Of a DNA stretch of 64,000 bases, positions 12,080-25,146 are shown piece by piece. The notes under the pieces were generated by a model. It searched no databases and had not been told where the DNA came from. It was given only the letters and a program-made list of their open reading frames with translations. The translations under genes and the position numbers were made by a program. Where the stretch lies: NCBI RefSeq assembly GCF_029227915.1, contig NC_079884.1, positions 15,874,001 through 15,938,000 on the forward strand, given 5' to 3'. Within the stretch, counting starts at the first letter, position 1. Each line of letters begins with the position of its first letter. The DNA is from Hydractinia symbiolongicarpus (taxonomy: Eukaryota > Cnidaria > Hydrozoa > Anthoathecata > Hydractiniidae).

Positions 12080-13650
12080 GATGAGCATAAGGTTTCTTTG
12101 ATCGGACGAATTTAAATACTTTTTTTTCAAATATTTCTAAGCTACTGAAACGTGTATATATTGGGTATTTCGTGTATATTATTCTCATACAAAACTTATA
12201 CAAAAATACAGAAATAGCCAAATAATCTTCCAGTAAATAATAATTTATAAAATAATTTAGCTTTTAAAAAAAATATTGAAAATAAATTTTTGCATTGAGC
12301 GTCTCCAGATTAAGCATTCTATTTCCGATGTGACTATTAAGTTTTCGGGATGGTAAAACTAAGTATCTGTGCTATGTATACAAGACATTCTGAAACACGT
12401 TTAAAAAGTGGCGCAAAATCACTTCTTTGGATAGGTAGCTATGCTCATTTACTGTGAAAACATATATCAGCAGATTTATTTTTATCTATACGTAACAATG
12501 AGGACTGTCATTCCGATTGTGTCACAACAGCTATCGCGATAACTTTCAATAACTTAAAGTTTTGGCATTAAGTCAGAACTTGAAATATTTTTTAAGTGTA
12601 AATAGTATATTGCACAGATAAAGATAAAGTATGACTTGCTTAAAATTCTGAACATTCCAATCTCGTGACAATTATCAGCCACTTTTTTTATCCTGTCTTT
12701 AGCGATTTTCAAACAAACCTTCTCTTAGCAGTACATGATATATATATATAGATAAATTATCCTTTCAGCGGTCCTCTCTGTCATTCTAGCTCTAAAATTA
12801 TTTACGAGAAACGTACTACTTACTGAAATTTAAAATAATATTTGGGAAATTTTCTGTTTTTCAGCTCTTTCTTGAAATGGGCCAGGTAAATAACGTCAAG
12901 AATGTACGGCTGTACTTTCCACAATGTCCGCATTATGGAACAATCTGTTCCGCGATCCGGAACGGTCCGAGATATTGTGAAATTGAGGCATGTTGACGTC
13001 AAGATATTAAATCTAACCATGTAACCATGCTAAGTACGGTGTGAACATTGACAAGTTCGGAGTGCATGTTACTTAAATAGAAACGGCGTTTTTAATTGCT
13101 TGTGGTTGCGATCATATATTAATTTGTTATCTTCCGAATCCCAAATACGGAATAGTGTGATATGTTGTTTTATCCTTATGTCAGGGCGGCGATACTTTTA
13201 TCGCACTGGATGCGTATCTCTACCGTTTTCTCCCGGAACATAAAGCCGATATGTTGTTGTTTTCTCCTTTATCTGTTTTCCGATAGTGGAACTGAAATCA
13301 ACATTGAAGTAAACTGTGAAATTTGGTTTAAATTTAACTCAGCCCAACATTAGTTTTTTTGTCCAATTAGTCGTTAGTTCGTAGAAAATTTCACGTAAAA
13401 TTGCCCGTCGTACATACTTCCTGCATCGTTATTTCATACATTCTTGTTCGACTATTAGCACGAAGTAATGAAATTACTTGGGATTGGAGTTATTACTATG
13501 ATTATAGGTGCAATTGTAATGTGGTCTTTGAATATAAAACCCTGGTTTCTCAGTAAGGAACTTAGTATACTTTTGGCTCACCGACAGATAGACAACGAGT
13601 ATTATAATATACCCTAGCTGGATGACCTGGCGTTAAACTCAAAGTTGAAC
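12080..13650. other. Intergenic, no gene supported
   Basis: AT-rich. Short frames at 12820-13020 (minus) and 13162-13353 (plus) have no recognisable domain, splice context or composition bias. No RNA gene is seen. Confidence 0.45.
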
Positions 13651-13654
13651 GCTT

Positions 13655-13945
13655 GCACATCCAACCCTTTAGATCTTGGTGTTGGTTTGTTCACTTCACC
13701 AGCAATTATGCTTTACCATGTCGATTTAGAAACAGTGTTTTTCCTTTCTCCGTTTCTTCATTTCTTCCTGATGTTCCCATATTTATTTTTTGGGCACTGA
13801 CAAGAATGATATCATTAGATCGGCAGCACCTCCCCAGCACGAATAGGATGAGTTATGTATCCGCACATTCATTCAAAATATGGTACACCATTTGTTAACT
13901 TTTTTTTATTCCAGTGCCACTAACTCTTAGCATTACAGCTCGTTA
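13655..13945 (+). pseudogene. GPCR fragment (TM2-TM4), opposite strand
   Basis: The plus-strand translation contains DLGVGLFTSP followed by LHFFLMFPYL and later ISLDR and a Tyr-Pro-His-like stretch. These match the TM2-to-TM4 region of the receptor at 7665-8654 (DLGVGLFTPP, VHFFLMFPYL, SLDRC). The reading frame changes at least twice, with stops between segments, and neither the N-terminal nor the C-terminal half is present. It is a decayed, inverted member of the local receptor family. The inference rests on by-eye similarity over about 90 residues. Confidence 0.6.
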
Positions 13946-14025
13946 TCACAAGGAGAGTCTTTTCGGAGTTCTTTCCGCGTTTTTGTAAAAAAAACGGCTC
14001 ATTTTGTAATAAAGCTACTTTTCGG

Positions 14026-14230
14026 TGAATGAACTGGTGGAACCAAATGTTTTGGTAATTTTTGTGCTGAAATTCATGTCTCGTAAACGTTCTGGTGAAA
14101 TCACATGTTCTGAAGCTTCTGTTGAGGGTACCGATGCTTCTGATGAATGTCCTGGTGAAGTCAAGTGTTCTGATGATTCTCATGATGGGGGTTGATGTGT
14201 AGAGTCATCCTGGTGAAATAAGATGCTGTG
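14026..14230. repeat. Degenerate tandem repeat, about 60-bp period
   Basis: The block CTGGTGAA(A/G)T-CA-(A/C)-GTGTTCTGA recurs at about 14090, 14152 and 14208 with spacing near 57-63 bp and further degenerate TTCTGATG words. It lies just after a GPCR fragment. Confidence 0.35.
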
Positions 14231-14239
14231 GTAATACTG

Positions 14240-17200
14240 CCGTTTGAATAGATAATTCCAGTGGCATATCCTTGTGATACTATTACAATATTATAACTGT
14301 TAACTCACAAAATCGATCTGTACTCGAGCAATGTTACCTAGTGTGGAACACCAAAGCCGTTTCTGTACTATTCAACGTAAAATTTGACATATTTTTACTC
14401 TCTCTGGGAAAGGGTTTAGACGAACAGTTCTGCACAACTCTGAACCCGCAAATACATTAATGCTCAGGCATTTTACTAAGGCGAATATCATTGCGTAATA
14501 TTAAATGGTGATAGAAGAGATTAGCCAAAAAACGAGTTTGATGATAAATAAAGGAGTTCATTTCTAATTATTTTTTGTTAAGGCTGTTATTGTCTTTTCT
14601 CTTAAGGAGGTGTTGAGTCTAGTGCAGTTGTTTCACGGTTCTGTAAGCACCCAGCTTTATTGTTACTACTATAATGCGCTTAATGGAAAGAGAACCTTCT
14701 TACTTTCATCTTGGAGGAAGAAAGCTTTCATTTAAAATATCAATTAATTTTACCTGGAGGTTTGATTACAACAGTACTAACCAACCAATCCACTCCGAAT
14801 TACCAGAAACATGTAATATCCCAAGTAACTTATTCCAGAAAATTAACGAAGGACTAAATTAACGCGAATTTTTAAAATTGGATTTTAATAAATTTCCTTT
14901 ATTAATGTATAACGTAAATATCCAGATCATTTTTTTCAACCCACACACGCATATTTCGTGTTCCTTCTGTTAGACGCAAAAAGAAAATTTAGTATACGAT
15001 TCCGTCACCCAATGTGATAAACATCTGATGTTGTAAACAATTTGTAGAAAACAAGAGAAATCGGTTGTTAATGAACCCATTAACAAAAATTAAGATTCCC
15101 GATTGAGATTATTTTAATGCTTTTTGTAAGTCAGTTGAGCTAAATTGCGTTAATTACATTTTTTTTTAAGTTATTATAGGCATTCGCGTTAATTTTGTGC
15201 CTCGTTAAATAAAGTAGGTTTCACCAATTAATTTAACGAAGATATTCATTATATTTATCTGTCTTAGCACCAAAATCACAAAAAACATTTGATGCCACCA
15301 GGAGAGTCACCAAAAAATACCTTTATTACAAAACAAAACATATGTATTTTTTTAGGGCTGAGTTATCTTGTATACGAAATAGCTCAAACAAATATGTCAG
15401 TTAAAATACGGCGGAAGGAAACAACTTCAGCTCTTTAACCTAATGGAGATGGTAACAGCTTTAAGAGAAAACCCGTGCTTGTTGTTTTAACTTTCCTTTA
15501 CACGTCCATGTGGTATTATCTTATTTTCCTTTTTTGATGCACATAAGAAAAAGCAAAAGTAACAAAAAACTGTGTTGTTTACCAAGATCATGAGCTCATT
15601 GTCATCCGATTCGTCAGGGCTTTGCATCCCACATTTCGCTATGCCATATACCAAGGACAAACCAGGACAAATACGTTAATAAAACTACTTACATGCGCAT
15701 CACTAACATGCTGCCTGACAGTGAGAGGAATTTGATTACCGATTATACTCACCGGTCATGATCAAAAGTCCTATCAGGGTAAACCATCCTTAGTTTAGGA
15801 TGGTCTAAGGGATGTGCTCTGATAAAGATTATGGAGCAGTATGTTGGTGCTGCTTGCAAAACATATTTTATTTAAATTTATTCATTTTATTCGCCCTCTA
15901 AGCTTCTAATTTCAGCTATCTGAAAGGGCTATATCATTGGGGCAACTACAAAAGAAATTGTATTTGTAAAGGCATCCGGATGATGAGGAGAATACTGGCA
16001 GCATGTTCACCCGATTTGCGGCCGTGCTACCCAATTTTTTTTTACGGCTAAAAATGATTTTGTTACTTAACGTGCATATTTAAAGAAAATTATAACTCGT
16101 TATGTTAATTTATTGCAGCTTTCAGTCATTTTCAGGCGTCAAATTCCAGTTGTTGTTGTTTTTTTTTACCATGTTGGCTGCTTTCCCCAAAACTTAGGAA
16201 ATGTCACAATAAATTTCTATTTTAACTGTTAAGCAAGCAAGCTCGCCTAAAACGGTTGAACTGGCACATAAACTGATAATGACCGGGAAAGGTAGATTTG
16301 GCGTTAAAGCGAGTTGACTTAAAACGAGCAAGCATTGCGAATCAATTCGCCAGTTGCAATCACCCGTTTAGTTACAAAAAACAGTTTTATGTTGTTGCAA
16401 ACTATTCAGTATGCACTTCATATTTACTTAATATGATATTGAACGGGAGCGATATAAAAAATCAAATGAAAATTTTATGAGAATCACATCTGCTCGCTCT
16501 TATTTTTTTTTAATGGAACTTTTCATTCTCTCTTCTTGGGTACCACCATCCGCTATTTTTAACATACTCATAACGTTCATTGTGTATACAAGTGACCAAC
16601 CCCTGACCAGAAAGTGCGTTCATCCAGCCTTAGTTCCTAAGAGCTTGAAGCTAAGAGTAAATTTTTGATCTCAGCCTAAAGTTGCTAAGCATAGTACTTA
16701 ATTTTTAAAAAAATTCAGGTTGCCATTTTTGCAGTTTGATTTCATATAATTTGTTAGAAAAAGAAGACTTTTTTAAACCTATCCGCTCCAGTAGGGATCC
16801 CGCCCTTCCCTGCCATTGTTTGTTTTCATCGACGATTTTTTTAAACATTTTGTCTCTAATTAGCGACATCATTATTGCAAATAATTCAGTTCGCTAATAA
16901 CTAGAGGTGTCCGGCTTTTAAAAAGTTGGTTTTTCGGACTTATTATAAAAAAAAATGTATTTTCTATATGTCTGTTTTTTGGAGTTGTGGGATTGTACAA
17001 GAGAGACAAAAGAGTTAACAATAGAGTGAACCCTGGAGGATAAAAACTTGAAATACTGGTTCGGTACCATTTTAACGTTTACCAACTGGTATGGTATCCT
17101 TGTTTTAGAACACCATACTTTGGTTCTTTAATAAAACCCGAAAGTAACTTTACAAGACTGTGAAACCGTCCAACATACACGGCACGACGTATTAAAAACT

Positions 17201-17445
17201 GGCTAGCATTACTAACAAAGGGAGTGAATATCAACCCCGTCCCCAGGGCATCTTGTGTCTTTTCTGACTTCGGGCCGAAAGAGAGACAATAGGTATTTTC
17301 ATTTATTCATTTTATCATTTTATAGTCTTTTTATAGTCTTTTGACTGGAAAATGAGTTGAATGGTTTTTTAACCTACTATATGTACTAGATTCATTCTCA
17401 TGAGGATTTTTGGTGTACACTAATTCACAACAGAGTCTGGGCAAA
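14240..17445. other. Long gene-poor stretch
   Basis: Only short isolated open frames (for example 14674-14862 plus, 16298-16480 plus) occur. None has a recognisable motif or flanking splice sites I can defend. A CGGGAAAGGTAGATTT word near 16286 resembles the terminal repeat seen at 18543 and 18893. I see no tRNA or rRNA. Confidence 0.45.
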
Positions 17446-17909
17446 TACCTTAAGTGGATAAATTTTGGCGAGTATTTAATTTGGCAAATGACCAAAACGG
17501 AATATTTGGCGGGGATTTAATTTGGCGGATGATAAATTTTATAAAATTTGGCGAATACAAAAAAAAGTTTATTTTGACGGGGATATATTTTGGCGAATGA
17601 CACAAAGAAATGAATTTTTATGTCTTGAAATGTTTTAAAAAATAAGAATAAACCTATATATAAACATTTAAAAACAATCCTCTTTATATTTGTATTTATA
17701 TTAAAACTTGTGAATAAAAAAAAAGTTCGTTTTTATGGGAAAAAAACATTTTTCTTTTCTTAATTAAAAAAAACGTATTTTTTTTAAATTTGGCGGGGAT
17801 TTAATTTTGCGAATAGTCAGTTATCAAAATTTTGGCGGGTATTTAATTTGGCGAATTTTGCTGAAATTCGCCAAATTTAATCCTCGCCAAAATTTATCCA
17901 CTTAAGGTA
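17446..17909. mobile_element. MITE-like element with about 40-bp terminal inverted repeats
   Basis: The left end reads TACCTTAAGTGGATAAATTT followed by TGGCGAG(T)ATTTAATTTGGC. The right end is its near-perfect reverse complement, finishing CCACTTAAGGTA. If the flanking TA is counted as a target duplication, the element is CCTTAAG...CTTAAGG with TA on both sides, as for Tc1/mariner-type insertions. The interior contains four more copies of the GGCGGGGATTTAATTTGGCG-like motif and no open frame. It is non-autonomous; the superfamily is inferred only from the TA flanks. Confidence 0.75.
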
Positions 17910-18542
17910 ATCTATGAACTTATTCGGGTGTTAGAACATACAGGGAAAGAGAGAACTAAAAGAAGAACCTCCACACCCAAGCACGTCCTCAAGGGCTGTT
18001 TACTGTTAAAAATAGGGAAGGACACGACCCTGAAGACGGAGTTTGTTTCACCTTAAATATTGAAGAAAGTTACATTTGAACACAACACAAATTAAATTTT
18101 TACTCCTTAAACTTCAAGAAAATGATTGTTGTTCCAACACCCTTGAGAAACATTATTGTTTACAAGTTCTTCCTGAATTTTCTGGATATACTTTCTGACA
18201 ATCTATTGAATCAGAAAACTACTGAGACATGGATGAAATATTTATAATATAATATTTGCTAACGGCAGCATTTCCTTTTTTTTTGTGAAGCTTGGGCTGA
18301 TTGCCGCTGCGGTATTCTGGTGGCAGTATCTCTATTTTGATTCTAAATAATGTTGAGGAACCTCTGTATATTTATATTTTTATCATCCAGCGTAATTACT
18401 CATGTTAAAGGACTTTTTTGCAGACTAAGCATGTATGACCACGTAAGACTTATATAACTTTGCATCCTGTTTCCATTGAACAACTTTTACAATTTCCGTC
18501 CCAGCATCTACGTACAAAAGAAGTGGAGACTATTTGTAATAG

Positions 18543-18893
18543 ACCTTTCCCGAATTTCTTAATGTCAAACCGAATCAAAGCGGTCGATACTAAAAATGGT
18601 TCTTATCCCTAAGTTCCTTAGCAAAAGGTAGAACAAATTACCTAATTTCGTAAATATTTCTGTTCGTTAAGTGCCTCACTTCCGGGCTGAAAGTTACGGT
18701 CAAACCCTTTACATGGCCTTTATAATTATTTTCTTCAAATCTAAATAAAATGCAACCAGAATATTATATTGCTCTAAAAACTACATTTTTTTCATGATAA
18801 TTTAATTTCCATCTGAATATCCTAATTCGAAGAGCACAGAATTTTGGATGACGTCATAATTATTATAATTTATGAAATTCGGGAAAGGTGTAT
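18543..18893. mobile_element. MITE-like element, CCTTTCCCGAATTTC inverted ends
   Basis: The left end ACCTTTCCCGAATTTC and the right end GAAATTCGGGAAAGGT are exact reverse complements about 350 bp apart. The interior has no open frame. Single related ends occur at about 6527 and 16286, suggesting a dispersed family in this genome. Target duplications are not clear. Confidence 0.6.
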
Positions 18894-18899
18894 TTGTAA

Positions 18900-19960
18900 G
18901 CAATTAAAATATATTAAATTCTTGATCTCTGTGAAACATATTTAGACAAAATTGCCAAGATTCGAGAGAAGATTAATCTTTACTTATTCCTGTTTTGTAC
19001 ACACTGAAAGTACAAATTTTAACAAGATTACTTGGTAATGTTTTTTAGTTCCTCATATTTTTTGCACTTTTTTACTCACAGCTAGAAACGCTTTTAAATT
19101 TGAACACAAATAAAACAGAAATTTACCTGAAAATTACTTGACTATAGGATTTAGGTCAATTTTCGGGAGCAGTCAATTTATCCACAATTGTATAATAAAA
19201 AAAGACACTGGATACCACAACAGAGCAAGACGAGATGTGACGTATCGCTGGAAGCCACGTAGTTTGTGTGTGGTATGTCTCGTTTGCTACCACAAACTAT
19301 GCGTATTTAAAACATATAAATTCATATAAAGGTTTCACTATTTTCCATCTCTCAAACACCATCACAGCAATAAAATCCCGCTACGAACTTGACCAGGTCA
19401 TATAATAACCATACAGTTTCTCACGAAGTTGGAATCAATACTTTTAGACTTGAGAACGCAAATAAATTAGTCAATATCAACATGCCCTACCTTAAAGACA
19501 TGGGAACGAATTTGCAAGGGATGGTTATTATGACAAAAGACAACAAACAAATACAATATCAGCACGTTCTCCAACCGACATATATTCATGGGTTTTTTTT
19601 CAACCTAATTTAAATAATACATATTATAGAACTGCGTGCTGGATGGTTTGAAAGTTAATCATAACTTCAGTGTGAAGTATATAAAAGAAAAATAAATCTT
19701 CATAAGCAAAGATAGATCATCCCAATCGAGCGCATTTAATTTTCACCATAGTTATCAGAGGAAGAAAAAATCACCACTCATTTCACTATATACGGTCTTG
19801 TATAAAATATACGATGAAAAAAATAGACAAACACTAAGTGTATTATAAACAAAATATGTATATTATATTTATATATATTTATATAGAAAAACCAAAATGA
19901 AATTCTACACCAAAAAAATAACCCAAAATCATGTCTACTTTGAGAATAATTTATTTCACA
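18900..19960. other. Downstream flank of the NPDC1-like gene
   Basis: Short frames at 19138-19329 and 19389-19613 (plus) have no recognisable domain. The region probably includes the 3' UTR of the minus-strand gene ending at 19963. I see nothing else. Confidence 0.4.
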
Positions 19961-19962
19961 AA

Positions 19963-22900
19963 CTATTTCGGATGAAGCTTCGGCTCGTCTTCCGTTGGAG
20001 TGTCCCCTTGACTTTGATTGTCGCTCTGCTTGTCGCTATGGTGACTTTCTGCATCACTGAACAATGGGTTAACAATCTTCATATCACCAGGCTGCAACAG
20101 AAGAAAACAACGTTTTGTCAAACATAAAACAAACACCGTATCAATATACAACTAGGTAGAAAGATTACCTTTCCTCGCCTTAAATTATAAGATTGAAACC
20201 TCTCTGCAAGAATTAACACGTAGATAAACGCACGTGAGAATATGTGTAAAAAGATTTATTGTTAAAAAGAACTGAAGGAGAGCATAAACACACTGACAGT
20301 TTATTTTGGGAAAAACGCACGAATTCATGATACACTTGACTAAATTTATATATATATATTGCGTTGTTATTTTATCATAGTTCTTGAATAAATGGTAAAA
20401 GTTATTACACAGTATCCCCTGTGCAAAAAAAACAGGCCACTCTCGCACACAGAGACTATTTCCGTGTCCAATTATCAGCAAATCATTAAGACCAATTCAC
20501 TTCCCCAAAACACATAAAATTAAAAGAAGGGTGAAAAATGCGTGATTTGATCAATCCGCAAAAATACTAGGCCACACCAGAGGTAATACATGGTAACAAC
20601 ATTAATAAAACCATGTGTTTGTTACATAATGCTTGTTATTCTCGGCTTAACACACGAGGTAGGCAATGAACGCCACGAGATATAGAGATCGTTAACAAAC
20701 CCATTAAATCATTAAGATGTGATTAACACTCATCAAAGTACTTCCATACATAGAAACAGCATAACACTTATCAATTTTTCAGAAATGTTAAATAAATGAT
20801 AATGATGTTGAAACAGCTTCTTTCATAAAACAAAACAAAATCAAAAGAAGGACACCTACAGCAGCAAGACCAGGACATTCATACACAGTATCTTCGTCTT
20901 CTTCTTCTTCGTCAGAACTACCCTCCATGTGGTATTTCTCCGCCACATCGGTTGGTCTATGAAAAAAAAAATCCGGGCATAACATAGAAATAAATGAAAT
21001 TAATCATGACACAAAAAATCTTACAATGTAAACAAAACAAAGACTCACTCCATTTGTTGCATTTGTTTTTTAGCGTGTTGATAATGAAATACCTCCGCAC
21101 TTTGGACCATTTTGTCATCGTTTGTTTTACCCTAAATTTGTACACATTACGATGCAAAATAATAACTTGAAATATCCTAAAAAACTGTGCTGAGGGAAAA
21201 AAGCAAACAAATAACTCATTAGCACCATAAAATTAGACATTTTACAAAACAATTTACAAAATTAGAACCAATTATAGAAGTTGATGTTTTAAAACCATCG
21301 TCAGACGACGAAAGTCAAAGGCCACTCCTGAAAAGATATAAACAGAAAGTCTAGAAAGTCTAGAAAACACTGGATAAGTGCTTAAATACGCTAATTTGCA
21401 GTTTTAGAGAGAAAAATTGGTCTCGCTTTAACAACTATGTTTTTTTACAAGGGATATAAAACATGGTCCTGCTTCTCAGATGGAGTCTAATTTTATAACT
21501 TCTATCACAGGGTTGTGGTGCAAAACAGTTTTGGTCCTACAGTAATCATCTACCTTTTTCCCATTTGGCGAATTTATTTTGCCAGTTTCTGGTAACACAT
21601 TCTTTTCTTTTGTTTCTTGACGAAGTCTAAGTACAATAGATAATATTTTACAATTGATAATTAAATTTTATTATCTTTCATTTTTCTTCTTTTTTCATTT
21701 CTAATTCTAACTTTTTTCTATATATAAAATGATGCTATTATATTACATATCCAGCTGAAAACAAATTGAATTATTTGTTATCCTACTAGAAACATGAAGC
21801 AACATCAACAAAATGTATTACTTGAACCAGCAGTATCCAGCAAGTATTATCCCTGCAAGTCCTGCTACACAGCAACCAGCAATAACAGCTAAATAGACAA
21901 ATAATATAATAGACAAAATATATATACTTGTCCTACTTGTAGTAAAAATTTTAGATTACCACCAATTTTGATATTTTTAAGAAAGTACATACATACATAC
22001 ACCTCTCAATTTAGAAAGAGGAAGCTCCATTATGTAAAATATGTATAATTTGATAAAAAATTGAAAATTATCATTTTTATCTCAATTCACCATCATAGAA
22101 AAAATACCTAAAAACTCCTTTAATCTACTAGTAATTTTTTTTTTTACATTTTAAAAAACGATAAAGCAAGTAATATTACTCCAAAAATTTATGACCACGA
22201 CTTTCACAAAACTTATCAGGTATCAAAACCTGTAAAATAATAGAGTAAAATATAATTATATATAGGTAATTGGCTGCAGAAAGACACCCGAGATTAAATA
22301 TATGTTAAAATATAAACCTTTTTTTAAAAAAAAGACTTACCTATAAATGAAACATGATCAAGACCATCTTTGTTCAGTTTGTTAGAAGTTACTTTGCTAC
22401 CTTTCACATGAGCATGAGATGGACTTTTTGTAGCATTTTTTGATACATTGACATTGGGCTCATAAAACACCTCCTTTGCATCAATATCATTAATAAGTTT
22501 TTGCCGCTTTTCAACAGAATCATCAACTTTAATACTTGCTATTTGATCATTATCAACATCTTTCTTGACAGGTTGCTTAACATATTCTGGAACATCATTC
22601 TCAATTTTCCTTTTGTTTAACAGACTGTCTTTTTTTCTAGCAACAATCATTTTTTTATTTTCATTATCATTATGGTGTAAATAATGCAAAGCCTTCTTGA
22701 CATGGTGTTTTGTATGATGTACTAATTCTTTCTTTTTCTTCTTATGATGCTGGTGTATGTAATCATGCTTAGCATTTTCAAAAGCGCTTTTTAGGGCATA
22801 TTTGAAATCCTCCTGATCATATTCATCATAACCATCATCTTCATCTTCGTCACCATCGTCATTATAAATTCTGTATCGTTTTACTCTTGGTACTTGACGT

Positions 22901-23646
22901 TTTCTATATCTGTTTTCTTCTTCTTCCTGTATTGCATCAATGACTTGAAGTAAAGCATCTTCACGTGTCCCATAGTCATCATTTTCATAATCATCTACAC
23001 CATGGTTGAACGCTCCTGCACCTCTATGATTATGAAGGCTAGCACTTCTTGAAAAACCTACATATATAAAAATTATGGTAAAGTAATTTAAGATGTCAGT
23101 AATAAAAAAACACAAATCTTTCTTTACTGAAACCTAAAAATTTAGCTTGCTGAGAAATTTCCAATGTTTGAGAATTTTTATAGGAGTCATTTAAAAAGTA
23201 CTATAGTTCTTAAGGATTTCATGCAATAACATACAAAAACAACCACCAGGGGAGAGTGTATTTGTGTAGTTAAGTGAAGGAAAGATAAAAAATTATTTTT
23301 GCCTGACGCGGAAAATGTAAACATTCAAAAAGGTCTATAGCTATAGCTACAATATGTTAGCATGAAAAGTTGTCATGAGTTGTCTGGTAGAGCGCGGTCT
23401 GCGTGCTCAAAACGGGGATAAAATACTCTAGGACTTTCCCAGCATGGCCCCTCCTGGCAATAATAGACAAGGTATTTAGTCCCTTCCTATTGATGAGGCT
23501 AGTCATGTATGATATGCACATTTACCTATCTAGCAGAGTCAGTAGCCTAGCTAGTCTTTGTAGCTAGCTAGCTATATATATACGAGAAAACACGACTTAC
23601 CTTGACAGAGAGAAATCAAAAGTAAGGATACGTTTAAAATGAGCAT
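19963..23646 (-). CDS. NPDC1: NPDC1-like single-pass membrane protein (7 exons)
   Basis: Seven exons with consistent phases: 23601-23646, 22341-23057, 21822-21888, 21554-21626, 21049-21131, 20860-20956 and 19963-20091, giving 403 residues. Exon 1 encodes a signal peptide (MLILNVSLLLISLCQG). Exon 2 encodes a 239-residue extracellular part, first acidic, then with the basic site RKRQVPRVKR, a DE-rich patch and a His/Lys-rich stretch. Exon 3 encodes the transmembrane helix (VIAGCCVAGLAGIILAGYCW). The tail contains AEVFHYQHAKKQMQQME, an acidic SSDEEEEDEDTVYECPGL block and the motif GDMKIVNPLF. The tail arrangement (YHYQH-like segment, acidic TVYECPGL, NPLF) is that of neural proliferation differentiation and control protein 1, a neuronal vesicle/membrane protein in vertebrates. 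The ectodomain is not recognisably conserved. The start is chosen for the signal peptide and the good donor after it. Confidence 0.87.
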
Positions 23647-23659
23647 AACTTTTCTCCTA

Positions 23660-25040
23660 ATATATCAAGATACATTGTATCTTTACCAAATATTTTTGAT
23701 GGGAACAGTAAATAATGCGTCAGCCTGCAACAAATTTCTTCCTGTATCCCACACACTTTCTGTTCTATTTGCTCACTTTCTACTTCGCCATTATGTTCTG
23801 TTTATGTAGTTTAGTCACGTGATCCATAATTGCGCTACAATCATTGGCTATCTATTTCGAGCAGATGTTCGATATTTACAGCAAGCAGCGCGAATAAATT
23901 ATAAATTCCGGACAACCTCGTCCCAAGGGCTTTTTGTTTCTCACCGACGTTGACCTGACACACACCTAACGAAAGTCGTCCTTCACACTGTCAAATGTCT
24001 CAAAGAAAAAAAAGAGGACCTGGAATCGAGCCTTGCCGAGAAGGTTATAAGCCCACCCTCTCCAGCAGTGACCTCTCCAGCAGACAACAACATCGTCCCC
24101 AGGTTTTTTTCATTTTCCTGATTGGATATTCTTTAGACAGAGAGAAGTAATTCTTCTCGTCGTCCAATTGTCACAGAAAGAGAAAAAGAGCCATCTCAAT
24201 CATAGTTAGTCTTTACAACTATGTCTGTATAAAGAGAAGCATTTTTCTAATCCCGCGATAATATTTCGATTGAAACAGTTAAACAGTTTTGAATCCCGTA
24301 AGAATAGTACAAAGATTTCTGGTGAGTCTTGAAATGTTACCGAAAATATCAAGACACTTTTTATAGTCCAAGGATAGGCTTCCTGGCTTGGCTTATGCGC
24401 ATATGGCAGAAAAGACTTTGGAAACGTATACATTCAAAGCAGTTGTTGTGTTTTCAATTCGTACATGTAGATGCACTGCTACCGATAACACACGGTTCAT
24501 AACTAACACGGTACACTACTAGTGGAAGTTCTTCAGTCTTCCCCCTCAGAAATTAGTAAGGTTATTCTCCGTTGAGCGCAGTGCATTAGAAAATAAGTTT
24601 AAAATAATATATTTAAGAAAAATCCTTCATCAATTGTATATATAATTTTATAGCTCTAAATGCAGGAAACTTAACTACTAAATATTTTTTTTGAGCAGTT
24701 TATATAGCAAAATTTTGGTAAGTGATTTTGTATTTAAATATGGCCAGTCTTTTTATTAACGTAGCAAAAAAACTTTATCCTGAGAAAATCTGTTTTTTAC
24801 TTATTTGTGGGTTTCTTCACGTTATATAAAGTGAAAAACGGGCGCATGGTAACTCGTTGTAGAAAAATCTTCATTCGAGTGTCGACTTTCATTGAGTGAG
24901 CTTTTCAGTTGTAGGTATTAAAGGACTTTTAACTTTATGGAAAAAACAAAATAGATTACTGCATTCGAATTTATTTGTAAAAAACCTAGCAAACTGAAAG
25001 AAAATTACAAACAGGAACATAACAAAATCAATTTATTTTT
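23660..25040. other. Upstream flank of NPDC1-like gene
   Basis: Likely holds the promoter and 5' UTR of the minus-strand gene starting at 23646, but no specific element can be identified. The minus frame at 24206-24433 has no recognisable domain. A TAGC microsatellite lies at 23545-23574, inside the first exon's upstream side of intron 1. Confidence 0.4.
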
Positions 25041-25041
25041 A

Positions 25042-25146
25042 TCTATATTAAAATGCCCGTATACGTCTTTCTGTCTGTCTGTCACGCAAAATGGTAGCTT
25101 AGCTGCGACGGGCGAACCCGCGGATTTTCCACGGGCTAACGACTAG
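25042..25146 (+). mobile_element. Short non-autonomous Helitron-like element
   Basis: It begins TCTATATTAAAATGCCCG and ends with a GC-rich hairpin (CCCGCGGA, loop TTT, TCCACGGG, one mismatch) followed 10 nt later by CTAGT. A 5' TC, a 3' hairpin and a CTRRT end, with no terminal repeats or target duplication, are the hallmarks of Helitrons. It is only about 105 bp long and has no coding capacity. It is GC-rich compared with its flanks. Confidence 0.5.
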
